From assembly GCF_002174455.2 (NCBI RefSeq), contig NZ_CP147246.1, positions 1,143,501 to 1,207,500 of the forward strand: a DNA stretch of 64,000 bases, read 5' to 3'. A program made the position numbers and the translations under genes. The stretch comes from Enterococcus sp. 9D6_DIV0238. GTDB lineage: Bacteria; Bacillota; Bacilli; Lactobacillales; Enterococcaceae. Position 1 is the stretch's first letter, and each line of letters opens with the position of its first letter. Under the pieces are notes generated by a model. The model was given only the letters and a program-made list of their open reading frames with translations, was not told the origin of the DNA and ran no database searches. Of the stretch, positions 35,622 through 44,090 are shown in pieces.

Positions 35622-36248
35622 TCATTTTACAATTGGACGTGTAGAAACGCTACGCAATCTTGAGAACCAACCTACAGCTCTTCGCACTGTAGGCATATCT
35701 TTCCCGTAATTTGCTTTATAAATTGTATTGAGAATTCCTTTTTCATCTGGGTGAGCAATCCCTGTAATTCCTTTGCCATCAAAATAATAAAGAGTTGGAT
35801 CTCCTTCTACTTCAAAAAAGCATGGCATATCGAAAAGTTCTCCTGATGTTGAAATATTGCCATTTGAAATCCATTGGTCTAAATTCAAAATGTCTGTGAT
35901 AGGATCTTCCCCCACATTTTTTTTAACAGGAAAACCTGCCCAGTTCGCTTGCCAACTATCAGAACTAATTTTTACCCAAACATGTCCATAGCCTCCGCCA
36001 CCATTTCTATTGACTGCTATGTTTAGCGTACCAGAACCCACTTTTGCAATTCCTTGAGTAGTATACGTGCTAGGAATGTCTTTAGCATTACCTCGCGCCG
36101 CATAGGGATTCGGTGCTCCAACAAATTCAAGTACGTTTTTAATCAAACTTACACATTGACCATTTAATGCAGAATTGGACTTATCAACAGTTACTTTCCC
36201 AATAAGACTATCGAGAAAACTTCGTACCTCTCCAAGTGTTTTCGCCAT
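35622..36248 (-). CDS. CHAP-domain lysin with C-terminal binding module
   Basis: 208 residues. Residues ~5-125 are a CHAP amidase/endopeptidase: catalytic Cys in NGQCVSLIKNV and His in GYGHVWVKI. A short linker follows, then the 68-residue shared module. Cuts peptidoglycan peptides or the amide bond (family knowledge). No signal peptide or membrane helix. GGAGG precedes the ATG. An internal in-frame ribosome site would also yield the free module. A -10 box and a 14-base palindrome lie upstream. Prophage lysis remnant and bacteriolysin are both possible. Confidence 0.85.
   Translation of the reverse strand: MAKTLGEVRSFLDSLIGKVTVDKSNSALNGQCVSLIKNVLEFVGAPNPYAARGNAKDIPSTYTTQGIAKVGSGTLNIAVNRNGGGGYGHVWVKISSDSWQANWAGFPVKKNVGEDPITDILNLDQWISNGNISTSGELFDMPCFFEVEGDPTLYYFDGKGITGIAHPDEKGILNTIYKANYGKDMPTVRRAVGWFSRLRSVSTRPIVK
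35826..35844 (-). promoter_or_regulatory. Internal translation start in the CHAP lysin gene
   Basis: Inside the coding sequence, AGGAGA (35839-35844) is followed 10 bases later by an in-frame ATG (35826-35828) at the domain junction (LFDMPCFF). Translation from it gives a 68-residue module identical in length to the separate gene at 35266-35472. Internal starts yielding free binding domains are known in some enterococcal phage endolysins; activity here is inferred. Confidence 0.6.
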
Positions 36249-36275
36249 ATTTTACTACCTCCTAACATTTGTTTT

Positions 36276-36300
36276 TGTAAGATCTTACAGCGTTAGTATA
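36276..36300 (-). promoter_or_regulatory. Promoter -10 and operator-like palindrome of the CHAP gene
   Basis: TATACT (36295-36300, minus strand) is followed five bases later by the perfect palindrome TGTAAGATCTTACA (36276-36289) at the expected transcription start. No good -35 box is visible, which suggests a regulated promoter. Confidence 0.5.
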
Positions 36301-36796
36301 GTAAATTTTTTTATGTTAAGACTATCCATTCTCTGTTAATACTCTCCCAAGTTGTGCTATAAAATTTTTGTAAAGGAAAAAAGTACGCGTCTTATATGAA
36401 GAAAAAAGTATGAAATCATTACACATGGACTAAATGAAAAAGAAATAACTTTTAGACAACTCTTATTCAATGTCAAAAACCAATGTTTTTGGCATAGACA
36501 TTTTTACACTTAGTCCTCACTTAAAGAAAACGATCCTTCCACATCTGCTTAAAAAACTGATTTCTCCTTATACTCATAACATTTTAGTCATGTTTTTTTC
36601 AAATAATAGTTTTATCCTATATTTACTAGTCCATTATTCAACATAAATAAAATATACACCCAATGTGCCTACAGAGCCACTGTATATAACGATACAGCAG
36701 CATTCAATAATCTAACCACACATCGATTTTCATTTTCAAAGTTCATTTTTTTAATGAAATCAACATACATCCTATCGAATAGCTTTTACATCATAC
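36301..36796. other. AT-rich gap without a recognisable gene
   Basis: About 500 bases with no ORF that has both a start and a ribosome site. It contains a small inverted repeat near 36470-36500 (TGTCAAAAACC with GGCATAGACA, imperfect). No holin-like membrane ORF was found here. Confidence 0.6.
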
Positions 36797-36836
36797 AAAA
36801 AACGCTCGATCATTTCTCAATGATCGAGCGTTTTTT
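36797..36836. terminator. Terminator of the third PTS operon
   Basis: AAAAAACGCTCGATCAT pairs perfectly with ATGATCGAGCGTTTTTT around a six-base loop, just after the EIIC stop. T-runs on both strands make it bidirectional. Confidence 0.93.
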
Positions 36837-36841
36837 ACTTA

Positions 36842-38137
36842 TTACTTCGCCGCTTCTTCTTGTTCTTGTTTCAAGAATTGATCCGTTGCCACTTTAACAA
36901 ATGGGATGTAGATCAAGACTGAGATCAATAAGTTGACTGCGGCTAAAACACCGCCGGCAATACTCTTCGTTGCCAAGAACCCGCCGATGATCGGTGGTGT
37001 TACCCAAGGCGGCATAAATGTCGCACCTGGCACTAGCCCGCTAGCTGTAGCAACATAAGCTGTTGTCACAAGAACCATTGGTGTGATGATAAATGGAATA
37101 AACATGATCGGATTTAATACGATCGGAAGTCCGAACATCACTGGCTCATTGATATTGAAAAGTCCTGGCGCTAAACTTAAGTTTGTGATGACTTTGTACG
37201 GTTTGTTTTTGCGCCCTACGATAAAGATTGCGATCAACAGACCTAATGTTGCGCCTGTTCCTCCTAAGTTTACAAATGAATCGAAGAAAGGTTTGTTAAC
37301 GATATATGGAATTTTTTCGCCCGCTTCGAGCGCTTTGATGTTTGCATCGATCGCTGGTACATTGATCGTTTGCATCAGTGGATCGACCATATTTGCACCG
37401 TGTAAACCGAAGAACCATAAGAATGGTGTAATAAATGCCAACAATAATGCTGAAGGATAGCTATTTGCTAAGCCCATAAATGGTTTTTGAACTGCTTCGT
37501 AGAATGATACAACGATATTTTCAACGCCGAATCCGAAGAAAATAGATGTGATCAAGCTGAATAAACTGATCGTGATCATCGCTGGCAGTAATGCAGCAAA
37601 TGATTTAGCTACTGCTGGTGGTACACCATCCGGCATTTTGATCACTAATTTTTCATTTCCAACTAATCTTTGGAAGATTTCTCCTGAAATAAGTGCAATA
37701 ACTAAAGCAATAAATAATCCTGTTGCATCCATACCGCTAAGTCCGCCAACTGCGAAGAACGAAGCAACAGATACAGTTCCGGCTGCGATGCCATCTTTAC
37801 CATAAGATTTTACTAAATTATAAGCAACTAAAAAGGCAATCAAAACTGAGAAAATAGCAAAGGTACCATTCCAGATATTTCCACCGAAGCTCTTCCAGAT
37901 CGGTGCATCATTAACAAGCATTGGAAATAGCTTATCCATTAAGTCTGAAAAGCCTGGAATCGGTAGGTTATTGATCAGCACTGCAAGTGCTCCTAAAATC
38001 ATTAACGGCATCGTTACGACAAATGCGTCACGAATAGCCACTAGATGACGTTGTGCCGCAATCACAGATGCTTTGGGCATAAAGTATTTTTCCATCCATT
38101 GAACAAATTTGTTCATTTTGTGTTTCCCCCTAAACAA
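36842..38137 (-). CDS. PTS EIIC, lactose/cellobiose family
   Basis: 431 residues, shorter and clearly diverged from the two EIICs at 26 and 29 kb. Family motifs are MPDGVPPAVAKSFAALLPA, WFFGLHGANMVDPLM and LSLAPGLFNINEPVMFG; about ten membrane helices. Last gene of an operon IIB-IIA-IIC. The near-identical IIA/IIB but different IIC imply a different sugar from the second operon. No glycosidase accompanies it. Confidence 0.93.
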   Translation of the reverse strand: MFRGKHKMNKFVQWMEKYFMPKASVIAAQRHLVAIRDAFVVTMPLMILGALAVLINNLPIPGFSDLMDKLFPMLVNDAPIWKSFGGNIWNGTFAIFSVLIAFLVAYNLVKSYGKDGIAAGTVSVASFFAVGGLSGMDATGLFIALVIALISGEIFQRLVGNEKLVIKMPDGVPPAVAKSFAALLPAMITISLFSLITSIFFGFGVENIVVSFYEAVQKPFMGLANSYPSALLLAFITPFLWFFGLHGANMVDPLMQTINVPAIDANIKALEAGEKIPYIVNKPFFDSFVNLGGTGATLGLLIAIFIVGRKNKPYKVITNLSLAPGLFNINEPVMFGLPIVLNPIMFIPFIITPMVLVTTAYVATASGLVPGATFMPPWVTPPIIGGFLATKSIAGGVLAAVNLLISVLIYIPFVKVATDQFLKQEQEEAAK

Positions 38138-38206
38138 TATTTATCTAAAAAGCTGAATGCTTCTCAAATCGTGTTGACAACGTCCCTTTCAAAAACGTTG
38201 TTTTTC

Positions 38207-38524
38207 TTATTTGTTATCCATACGACGATATAAGTCGATGATTTCTTTTGCCAAGTCAGTGAAGGCGATCGATGTCATCAAGTGATCTTGGCTGTGAACT
38301 GTTAATAGTGTAACTTCCATGTGGTTTCCTTGTGCTTCTTGTGTTAGCATGCCTGTTTGCGCGTGATGTGCTTGTACTAGAGATTCTTCTGCATCCTTCA
38401 CTTTTTGATCTGCTAATTCGAAGTCCCCAGCTTTGGCTGCTGCGATCGCTTCCATTGCATCGCTTTTAGCATTTCCACCGAACATGATCAAACCCATTAC
38501 TGCTTCTAAATTTTGTTGTTCCAT
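38207..38524 (-). CDS. PTS EIIA, lactose/cellobiose family
   Basis: 105 residues. Phosphorylation site TVHSQDHLM as in the paralogue at 30329-30649. Start ATG is at 38524. It lies 69 bases upstream of the EIIC start and 41 downstream of EIIB. Given the similarity, it can probably also serve the orphan EIIC at 26 kb. Confidence 0.94.
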   Translation of the reverse strand: MEQQNLEAVMGLIMFGGNAKSDAMEAIAAAKAGDFELADQKVKDAEESLVQAHHAQTGMLTQEAQGNHMEVTLLTVHSQDHLMTSIAFTDLAKEIIDLYRRMDNK

Positions 38525-38565
38525 TTGTAAAACTCCTATCCACTTTTTATTTTTTGATTGACTGT

Positions 38566-38886
38566 TTATTTATCCATTAAAGAAATTGCTTGATCCAATA
38601 CTTTTTCACCGTTCATCATACCGTAGTCTGACATATTGATCACATCTAATGGAATTCCTTTTGGTTCTAATTTTTGTTCAAATTGTGATTTCATGAAACG
38701 AACTTGTGGACCTAATAATAAGACGTTTACATCTTTTGCTTCTAAGTTATTGTCTGCATCTGATGCTGATACAGCGAAGATATCTGCTTCCATTCCACGT
38801 TCTTCTGCTGCTTTTTGCATTTTTGTTACTAGTAAGCTCGTGCTCATTCCTGCTGAACATACTAACATGATTGTTTTTTTGGCCAT
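38566..38886 (-). CDS. PTS EIIB, lactose/cellobiose family
   Basis: 106 residues from the ATG at 38886, with GGAGTG upstream. A longer frame to 38961 would run through the promoter and is rejected. Phosphocysteine in MLVCSAGMSTSLLV. Two residues differ from the paralogue at 30687-31007. First gene of the third PTS operon. Confidence 0.95.
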   Translation of the reverse strand: MAKKTIMLVCSAGMSTSLLVTKMQKAAEERGMEADIFAVSASDADNNLEAKDVNVLLLGPQVRFMKSQFEQKLEPKGIPLDVINMSDYGMMNGEKVLDQAISLMDK

Positions 38887-38931
38887 TTTCTGACACTCCT
38901 TCATTTTTTTGTTTGGTGATACTTTTATATA

Positions 38932-38948
38932 AGCAAGAAGCGTGCCAA
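38932..38948 (-). promoter_or_regulatory. Sigma-54 promoter of the third PTS operon
   Basis: Minus strand TTGGCACGCTTCTTGCT, TGGCAC-N5-TTGC, 46 bases before the EIIB ATG. Confidence 0.92.
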
Positions 38949-38952
38949 AATA

Positions 38953-38999
38953 AATAAGCAATCAAAACCCATTACTACAAAGGGATTTGACTGCTTATT
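38953..38999. repeat. Inverted repeat abutting the third sigma-54 promoter
   Basis: Left arm 38953-38970 (AATAAGCAATCAAAACCC) and right arm 38982-38999, two mismatches in 18 pairs, 11-base loop. It begins five bases upstream of the promoter and follows the activator gene, so it may terminate that transcript as well as, or instead of, binding a regulator. Confidence 0.7.
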
Positions 39000-39002
39000 T
39001 TT

Positions 39003-39053
39003 GTGTACACACTGTTATTTTTCATCATACACACTGCTTAATTGTGTGTGTAT
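39003..39053. promoter_or_regulatory. Upstream activator sites of the third PTS operon
   Basis: GTGTACAC (39003-39010) about 61 bases from the -24 element, and a second site TACACACTGCTTAATTGTGT overlapping the 3' end of the activator gene. Same pair as at the other PTS promoters. Confidence 0.65.
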
Positions 39054-41752
39054 TCTGTTGTTGTTTTTATTTTATTTTCTAAAAACATTCTTGTGACATG
39101 AGCGACATCCGATTCCGTGAAAGAAACCCGATAGGCCTTTTCGATCACCATTAAATTTGTTCTGGTAACGTCTGCTTCCAAACGGTTCTTCTTCAAGAAT
39201 GATGCTAAGCCATCAAATTCTTTGGTCGGTTCACCTTTTAAACTAGCATCCACTAGAAATGCTAAGTGGATCACGATTCCCGCGTCAACGCCTGGTTCTA
39301 CAATAATATGCATATCCGTTTGGATTTGATGGACCGTTTTTTGCAGCATGACGATCAGCTTTTGTAGTGAGTCGACGGCTGTAATTGTTCCACTCAATGA
39401 TTTCACGATTTTTTCTGTTGGAACCTCATCACCGGCAATACGTTTTAGCACGTTCAGCTTCTCATCGTCGAAAATATCGAAGGCTGAGAAAAAGGGGATA
39501 TTTTGATATTCAACATCCACCGTTCCAGCAATTGCTTTGATCTCATATTCTTCCATCAAACCGTCAATATGTTTTTTAAAGGCTTCTCGTTCCAAAAACT
39601 GCATTTGAATGATCTCAACTTTATTTTCATCAATTACAGGTAAGATCCGTTGATATAATTTTGCTGCAACGCCCTCCCCAGTGAAGCACGTGACAACCAC
39701 CGCTTTTTTGATTTCCTTTTGATTTTGCGGGCTTGTTCGGAATTGTTCTCTAATGATACTTTCAAAGGACATTTGGATATTTTGATAAATATCTTCCAAG
39801 CTTCTACCTACACTTGCCATTCGGATCGCTTCTAAAACGATCATCGTACTCGTCATCGTAATGGCTTTTGTACGAATCCCAGTTTCTTCGAAAATCAGAT
39901 TTCCAAATGAATTCAGTGACCCCATGTCTGTCAAAAGCAGCATACCATTCGCTAATTCTTCTCGATGAGATAAAACGAAGCTTTTGAGCTGTTCATACAT
40001 CGTTTGAACTTCCATCGTCAACGGCATGTTCATCGCTACGCCCGTTTCCGTACCCAAAAGTTCCTGCGCTGTTTTCAGCATACTGGAAGCTGTTGAATCT
40101 CCATGCATCAATACGACTACACCCACATTATTGACATGGACTTTTTCTTTGTTGCCTAAATTGATCGATAAAAACATACTGATAAAACCGATCTCGTCAA
40201 AGGGAATCTCAATATTGTTCTCTTCTTCAATAATTGCAGAAAGATCCATTGCGACTTGGAATTCCTTTTTCATGTTTTTGCGTACATTATTTAAATTGGG
40301 ATGTACAATCACATGTCCTTCCCGCACACGCTCGATCGTGCTTTGTAAATGCAGCGCAAAGGCAAAACGTGCTTTTTCGTTATATGTACGCTCTAATCTT
40401 TTTTCAGCAATATCATACAAGCGGTCTGTCAATTTCCAAATATGCTCCGGCAATAATTCTTTGTGCACAGGATTTTGGGTCAATTCATCCACATAGGTTT
40501 GGAAATAGGCATCCATATCACTGGATATCAATTGCTCTAAGTCGACGTTTTCTAGTTCATTGGCTGACAGCTTTGCAACTTTTTCTTCGATTTCATTATA
40601 AACCTGCATATCACGTGCCGGATCTTGAGACCATACAACTTCGTTTGTACCAGGCTCAAATGAAAGATAATTACTTTTACTGTCTACAAATCGATCCAAT
40701 CGATCAGAAACTTCTTTGATTTTCAATAGGCCTTTTTGCACTTGCAGCGGCAAGTCACTTTTTCTGATTACTAAACTTTCTTCATTATGTGTTCGATAAT
40801 GGAGAAAGGATTTGGCACAAACTAATTTCAAATCACGTTTTACCTGACCGATATTGCCCTCTGCATCATACAACATGAATGCAAGGATCGCATCACGTTT
40901 GATATCGATGCGTTGATTTAAACGGTTAGCCTCCTGCTTGATAAACAAGGAAATGATTTCATACCGCTCATCAAGTGAACGGGCATCCAATGAAGGCAAT
41001 GTGATTGCCATTGGAATTCGCCGATTGAACGTTGTTAAGAAGCTTTCGGAAGATTCTGTTGTCGCACCAATAATTTGTACCGACGCTTCATAAGTCTGCC
41101 CGCTTTCACCTAAAGGACGGTAAATTCCTTTATCGATAAAAGTAAATAGCATTTCCTGACCTTCAGGCGGCAAACGATGAATTTCATCAAGAAACAAAAT
41201 ACCGCCATCCGCTTCAGACATCAAGCCGGGACTATCTTCATTGGCGCCTGTATACGCACCTTTTTTCACCCCAAAAATATGTCCGAAAAGCAATTGAGGA
41301 TTCTGTGCATAATCTGCACAGTTAAAGGACACAAATGGTGCATCCGGTGCTAAGGTTTTAGAATCGACTGCAAAATGATACATACATTCAGCAAATAGGG
41401 ATTTCCCTGTTCCTGTTTCTCCAAAAATAATGGTGTGCAACCCGCGAGGCGGATATAAAATAGCGGCTTTGGCTTGCTGGATACTGACTTTCAATGAGTC
41501 GTTGGCTCCAACTAAATTGTCAAAGGTCACTTCACTGGAACTATCAACATGAACTTTTTCTTCTTCTGCGGCAATGGAATAGACAACCGGACGCCCGTCA
41601 CTTTTGATGATCTTGCGTTCTTTGTATAACTCACTTAAATAACGACTGGCATTACTACGGTCGATCATCAATTCTTCAGCAACATCTGCTGCTGTCATCC
41701 CTTGTTTTTTCGACTCTAATACTGAAAGAATCTCATCTTTTCTAGATTTCAT
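39038..41752 (-). CDS. LevR/CelR-type sigma-54-dependent PTS activator
   Basis: 904 residues. N-terminal winged helix-turn-helix (about 1-60). AAA+ sigma-54 activator domain with Walker A GETGTGKS at 111-118, the sigma-54-contacting GAYTGA at 165-170, and Walker B ILFLDEIHRL. Then a PRD, an EIIA-Man-like domain with a phosphorylatable His in VVLMHGDSTAS, an EIIB-like region and a C-terminal PRD. It activates -24/-12 promoters and is controlled by PTS phosphorylation. It stands directly upstream of the third PTS operon; identical promoter architecture at two other units suggests it controls all three. Confidence 0.92.
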   Translation of the reverse strand: MKSRKDEILSVLESKKQGMTAADVAEELMIDRSNASRYLSELYKERKIIKSDGRPVVYSIAAEEEKVHVDSSSEVTFDNLVGANDSLKVSIQQAKAAILYPPRGLHTIIFGETGTGKSLFAECMYHFAVDSKTLAPDAPFVSFNCADYAQNPQLLFGHIFGVKKGAYTGANEDSPGLMSEADGGILFLDEIHRLPPEGQEMLFTFIDKGIYRPLGESGQTYEASVQIIGATTESSESFLTTFNRRIPMAITLPSLDARSLDERYEIISLFIKQEANRLNQRIDIKRDAILAFMLYDAEGNIGQVKRDLKLVCAKSFLHYRTHNEESLVIRKSDLPLQVQKGLLKIKEVSDRLDRFVDSKSNYLSFEPGTNEVVWSQDPARDMQVYNEIEEKVAKLSANELENVDLEQLISSDMDAYFQTYVDELTQNPVHKELLPEHIWKLTDRLYDIAEKRLERTYNEKARFAFALHLQSTIERVREGHVIVHPNLNNVRKNMKKEFQVAMDLSAIIEEENNIEIPFDEIGFISMFLSINLGNKEKVHVNNVGVVVLMHGDSTASSMLKTAQELLGTETGVAMNMPLTMEVQTMYEQLKSFVLSHREELANGMLLLTDMGSLNSFGNLIFEETGIRTKAITMTSTMIVLEAIRMASVGRSLEDIYQNIQMSFESIIREQFRTSPQNQKEIKKAVVVTCFTGEGVAAKLYQRILPVIDENKVEIIQMQFLEREAFKKHIDGLMEEYEIKAIAGTVDVEYQNIPFFSAFDIFDDEKLNVLKRIAGDEVPTEKIVKSLSGTITAVDSLQKLIVMLQKTVHQIQTDMHIIVEPGVDAGIVIHLAFLVDASLKGEPTKEFDGLASFLKKNRLEADVTRTNLMVIEKAYRVSFTESDVAHVTRMFLENKIKTTTEYTHN

Positions 41753-41785
41753 GGATATCCTCCTTAAATCAGGACCTTTACATCG

Positions 41786-43054
41786 TTACTCTTTTTGGCC
41801 TTGGGACGTTTTTCGTCTAGCCCCTTTATTCTTAGAATTTTTAGGTCTCTTTTTTACTTTCTCTTTTCGTTGTTCAGTTGGGACCTTTTTTATTTTTTCA
41901 CTTGAAGCAGCTCGTTCTTCAGTTAAACTTTTTTCTTTTCTTGTCAAATGCAGCGTACCTTCATAAAGAAAAATTTCTTGAGTGGTCAAGCCTATCTTCT
42001 TCAATATACGTTGGTAGTCTCTTTTCGTCGCGTCATTGACAAATGTGATCACAGTTCCAGAAGCACCCATTCTGCCTACTCGGCCAGCTCTGTGAATATA
42101 GCTTTCCTCAGATAATGGAACCTCTGTATTGATCACATAGGGCACTGCTTCAAAATCTAATCCTCTAGCAGCAATATCCGTCGTTAAAAGCATGACCGCT
42201 TTTTTATTGCTAAACTGGTCGATCGCTAATTTGCGCAATGCTTTATTTTGATCTGAAGCTAAACTAACGACTGAAAGTCCTTCGTAAACTAATTTTTCTT
42301 CTACAGCACCTAGATCAGCTACTTGATTAAAGAAAACCATGCCGCGAAAATCTGATGTATAAGACAAGCTTCTTAAATATGCGCTTTTCTTTCGCGGAGA
42401 TAGGTTCACGTAATAATGATTGACCGTTCCAGCAGAATGATCTTCATCCGTCACATCGATGATCGTCAGCTGCTCTGCTAGTTTCTGTGCTTCTTCAGTT
42501 ACTCGATCCGCTGTCGCAGAATAAAAGACAAGCTGAAAGTCGGTCGGAGCGCTAGTCAAAATCTGTTTCGTCAAATTCATTTCTTTTTCATGGAACAATT
42601 GATCGACTTCATCCATCACGATCGTTTTCAGTAGGTGGCTTTTGATTTTTTTAGCTTTGATCAACTCCAGCACACGTCCTGGTGTCCCTACTAAAATTTC
42701 TGGTTTCTTTTTTAACTTTTCTACTTGGCGGCTAACGTTAGCACCGCCGATCAACAATTGTGTTTTTAGCTCAAGTAGTGATGCCCAGTCACGAACAACC
42801 TGACTGATCTGCATAGCCAGCTCTTGTGATGGTGCTAGAATCAGTAACTGACTCCCTTGTGCTTTTTCTACATTTAGAAGAAGAGGCAGTACATAGGCTA
42901 AGGTCTTTCCTGAGCCTGTGGGTGAAATCCCTAAAACGTTTTGCTTTTCTTTTAGCGGTTGAAAGCTTTTTGCTTGGATGATCGATGGCTCGCTAAAACC
43001 AGAAGCTTGCCAATGTTCTTGCCAAGCTTCTGGTGTATTCTTGATAAATGTCAT
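41786..43054 (-). CDS. DEAD-box RNA helicase
   Basis: 422 residues. Helicase motifs: SPTGSGKT (I), GTPGR (Ib), MDEVDQLF (II, reads DEVD rather than DEAD), SAT (III), ARGLDF (V) and HRAGRVGRMG (VI). A highly basic C-terminal tail (KKVPTEQRKEKVKKRPKNS) probably binds RNA. Likely role in RNA remodelling or ribosome assembly, resembling CshB-type enzymes. It follows the activator gene in the opposite transcription order (upstream of it) with a 33-base gap. Confidence 0.92.
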   Translation of the reverse strand: MTFIKNTPEAWQEHWQASGFSEPSIIQAKSFQPLKEKQNVLGISPTGSGKTLAYVLPLLLNVEKAQGSQLLILAPSQELAMQISQVVRDWASLLELKTQLLIGGANVSRQVEKLKKKPEILVGTPGRVLELIKAKKIKSHLLKTIVMDEVDQLFHEKEMNLTKQILTSAPTDFQLVFYSATADRVTEEAQKLAEQLTIIDVTDEDHSAGTVNHYYVNLSPRKKSAYLRSLSYTSDFRGMVFFNQVADLGAVEEKLVYEGLSVVSLASDQNKALRKLAIDQFSNKKAVMLLTTDIAARGLDFEAVPYVINTEVPLSEESYIHRAGRVGRMGASGTVITFVNDATKRDYQRILKKIGLTTQEIFLYEGTLHLTRKEKSLTEERAASSEKIKKVPTEQRKEKVKKRPKNSKNKGARRKTSQGQKE

Positions 43055-43080
43055 AGTAATCCTTTCTTATTTAAAACGAT

Positions 43081-44082
43081 TTAATCTTTATCCGCATCAA
43101 AAACAATGCCGGCACTTTTTCTTAAGGTTGTTAATACTTTATTGACATTGCGTGATAACTCCACCCATTCTTCGTAACGGGCACCCTGAACTGGATCATT
43201 AGGATTTTCGAGAACATCCGCAAAATCGTGTGCTTCTTCGATCATTGGATTTTCTTCTGTCGTAATCGAAATGATGTCACGTTCTTGGTGGTTGCGGTCA
43301 TGAAATTCTGCTTTACTGATTGCATTCACACTATCTAAAATCAACGTGCCGCCTTCAAAATAAATTTCAGAATCTAAAAAGGCATCTGCATTTTTACCCG
43401 TTTGCAGTGTTACATCAAATAGGTCATAGCGTAATATTGCCGTGCCCATACCATCGACGCCTGTCGGCAGCTTACGGGCAAAATAATGACTTTCACTTGG
43501 CATACCGAACCAACCGACTGCTGCATACACTAGGTAAACACCTAAATCAGCGATTGCTCCGCCAGAAAAATGTGGAGAAAAAATATTTGGTTCTTGTCCA
43601 GCTAACACTTGGTCGTAGCGGGAAGAATATTTCATGTAGGTAAAGTTTGCACCCATGATTTGGTTTTTAAGTGGTAATAAGTCTGCGATTTTCTTAAAGC
43701 TTTTTTCATGAACATTTCGAGCAGCTTCAAAGAAAAATACCTTTTGTTGATTCGCTAATTCAATGATTTCAGCCATTTCTTCTGGTGTAGAAAAAGCTGG
43801 TTTTTCAACGATGACATTTTTCCCTGCTAAAATCCCTTGTTTCGCTTGTTCAAAATGTAGGGAATTAGGTGAAGCAATATATACAGTATCCATGTGTGCA
43901 ATGCCAAAGAACGTTTTTAAATCAGTTGCATACTCTACATCGCCATATTCTGCACCAAATTTTTGTGCCGTTTCTAATTTGCGTGAATAAACCGCTGTTA
44001 AATCATAACGATTTGTTTCTAATGCTGCTTTGACAAATTGATGGCTTATCCAGTTTGTTCCAATAATACCTAAGTGAATCAT
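43081..44082 (-). CDS. Gfo/Idh/MocA family oxidoreductase
   Basis: 333 residues from the ATG at 44082 (GAGGG just upstream); a GTG at 44094 overlaps the sfsA stop and is less likely. N-terminal Rossmann motif LGIIGTNWISHQF, then the catalytic-lysine region VIVEKPAFST. NAD(P)-dependent oxidation or reduction of a sugar or polyol; substrate unknown. Next to sfsA on the same strand. Confidence 0.9.
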   Translation of the reverse strand: MIHLGIIGTNWISHQFVKAALETNRYDLTAVYSRKLETAQKFGAEYGDVEYATDLKTFFGIAHMDTVYIASPNSLHFEQAKQGILAGKNVIVEKPAFSTPEEMAEIIELANQQKVFFFEAARNVHEKSFKKIADLLPLKNQIMGANFTYMKYSSRYDQVLAGQEPNIFSPHFSGGAIADLGVYLVYAAVGWFGMPSESHYFARKLPTGVDGMGTAILRYDLFDVTLQTGKNADAFLDSEIYFEGGTLILDSVNAISKAEFHDRNHQERDIISITTEENPMIEEAHDFADVLENPNDPVQGARYEEWVELSRNVNKVLTTLRKSAGIVFDADKD

Positions 44083-44090
44083 CTTTACCC

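Noticed and set aside
34036..36248. Intact prophage
   Set aside because: Only a truncated integrase and lysins are present; no structural, replication, packaging or holin genes.
38887..38961. Longer N-terminus for EIIB (131 residues)
   Set aside because: The extension would include the sigma-54 promoter; the ATG at 38886 has the ribosome site and matches the paralogue.
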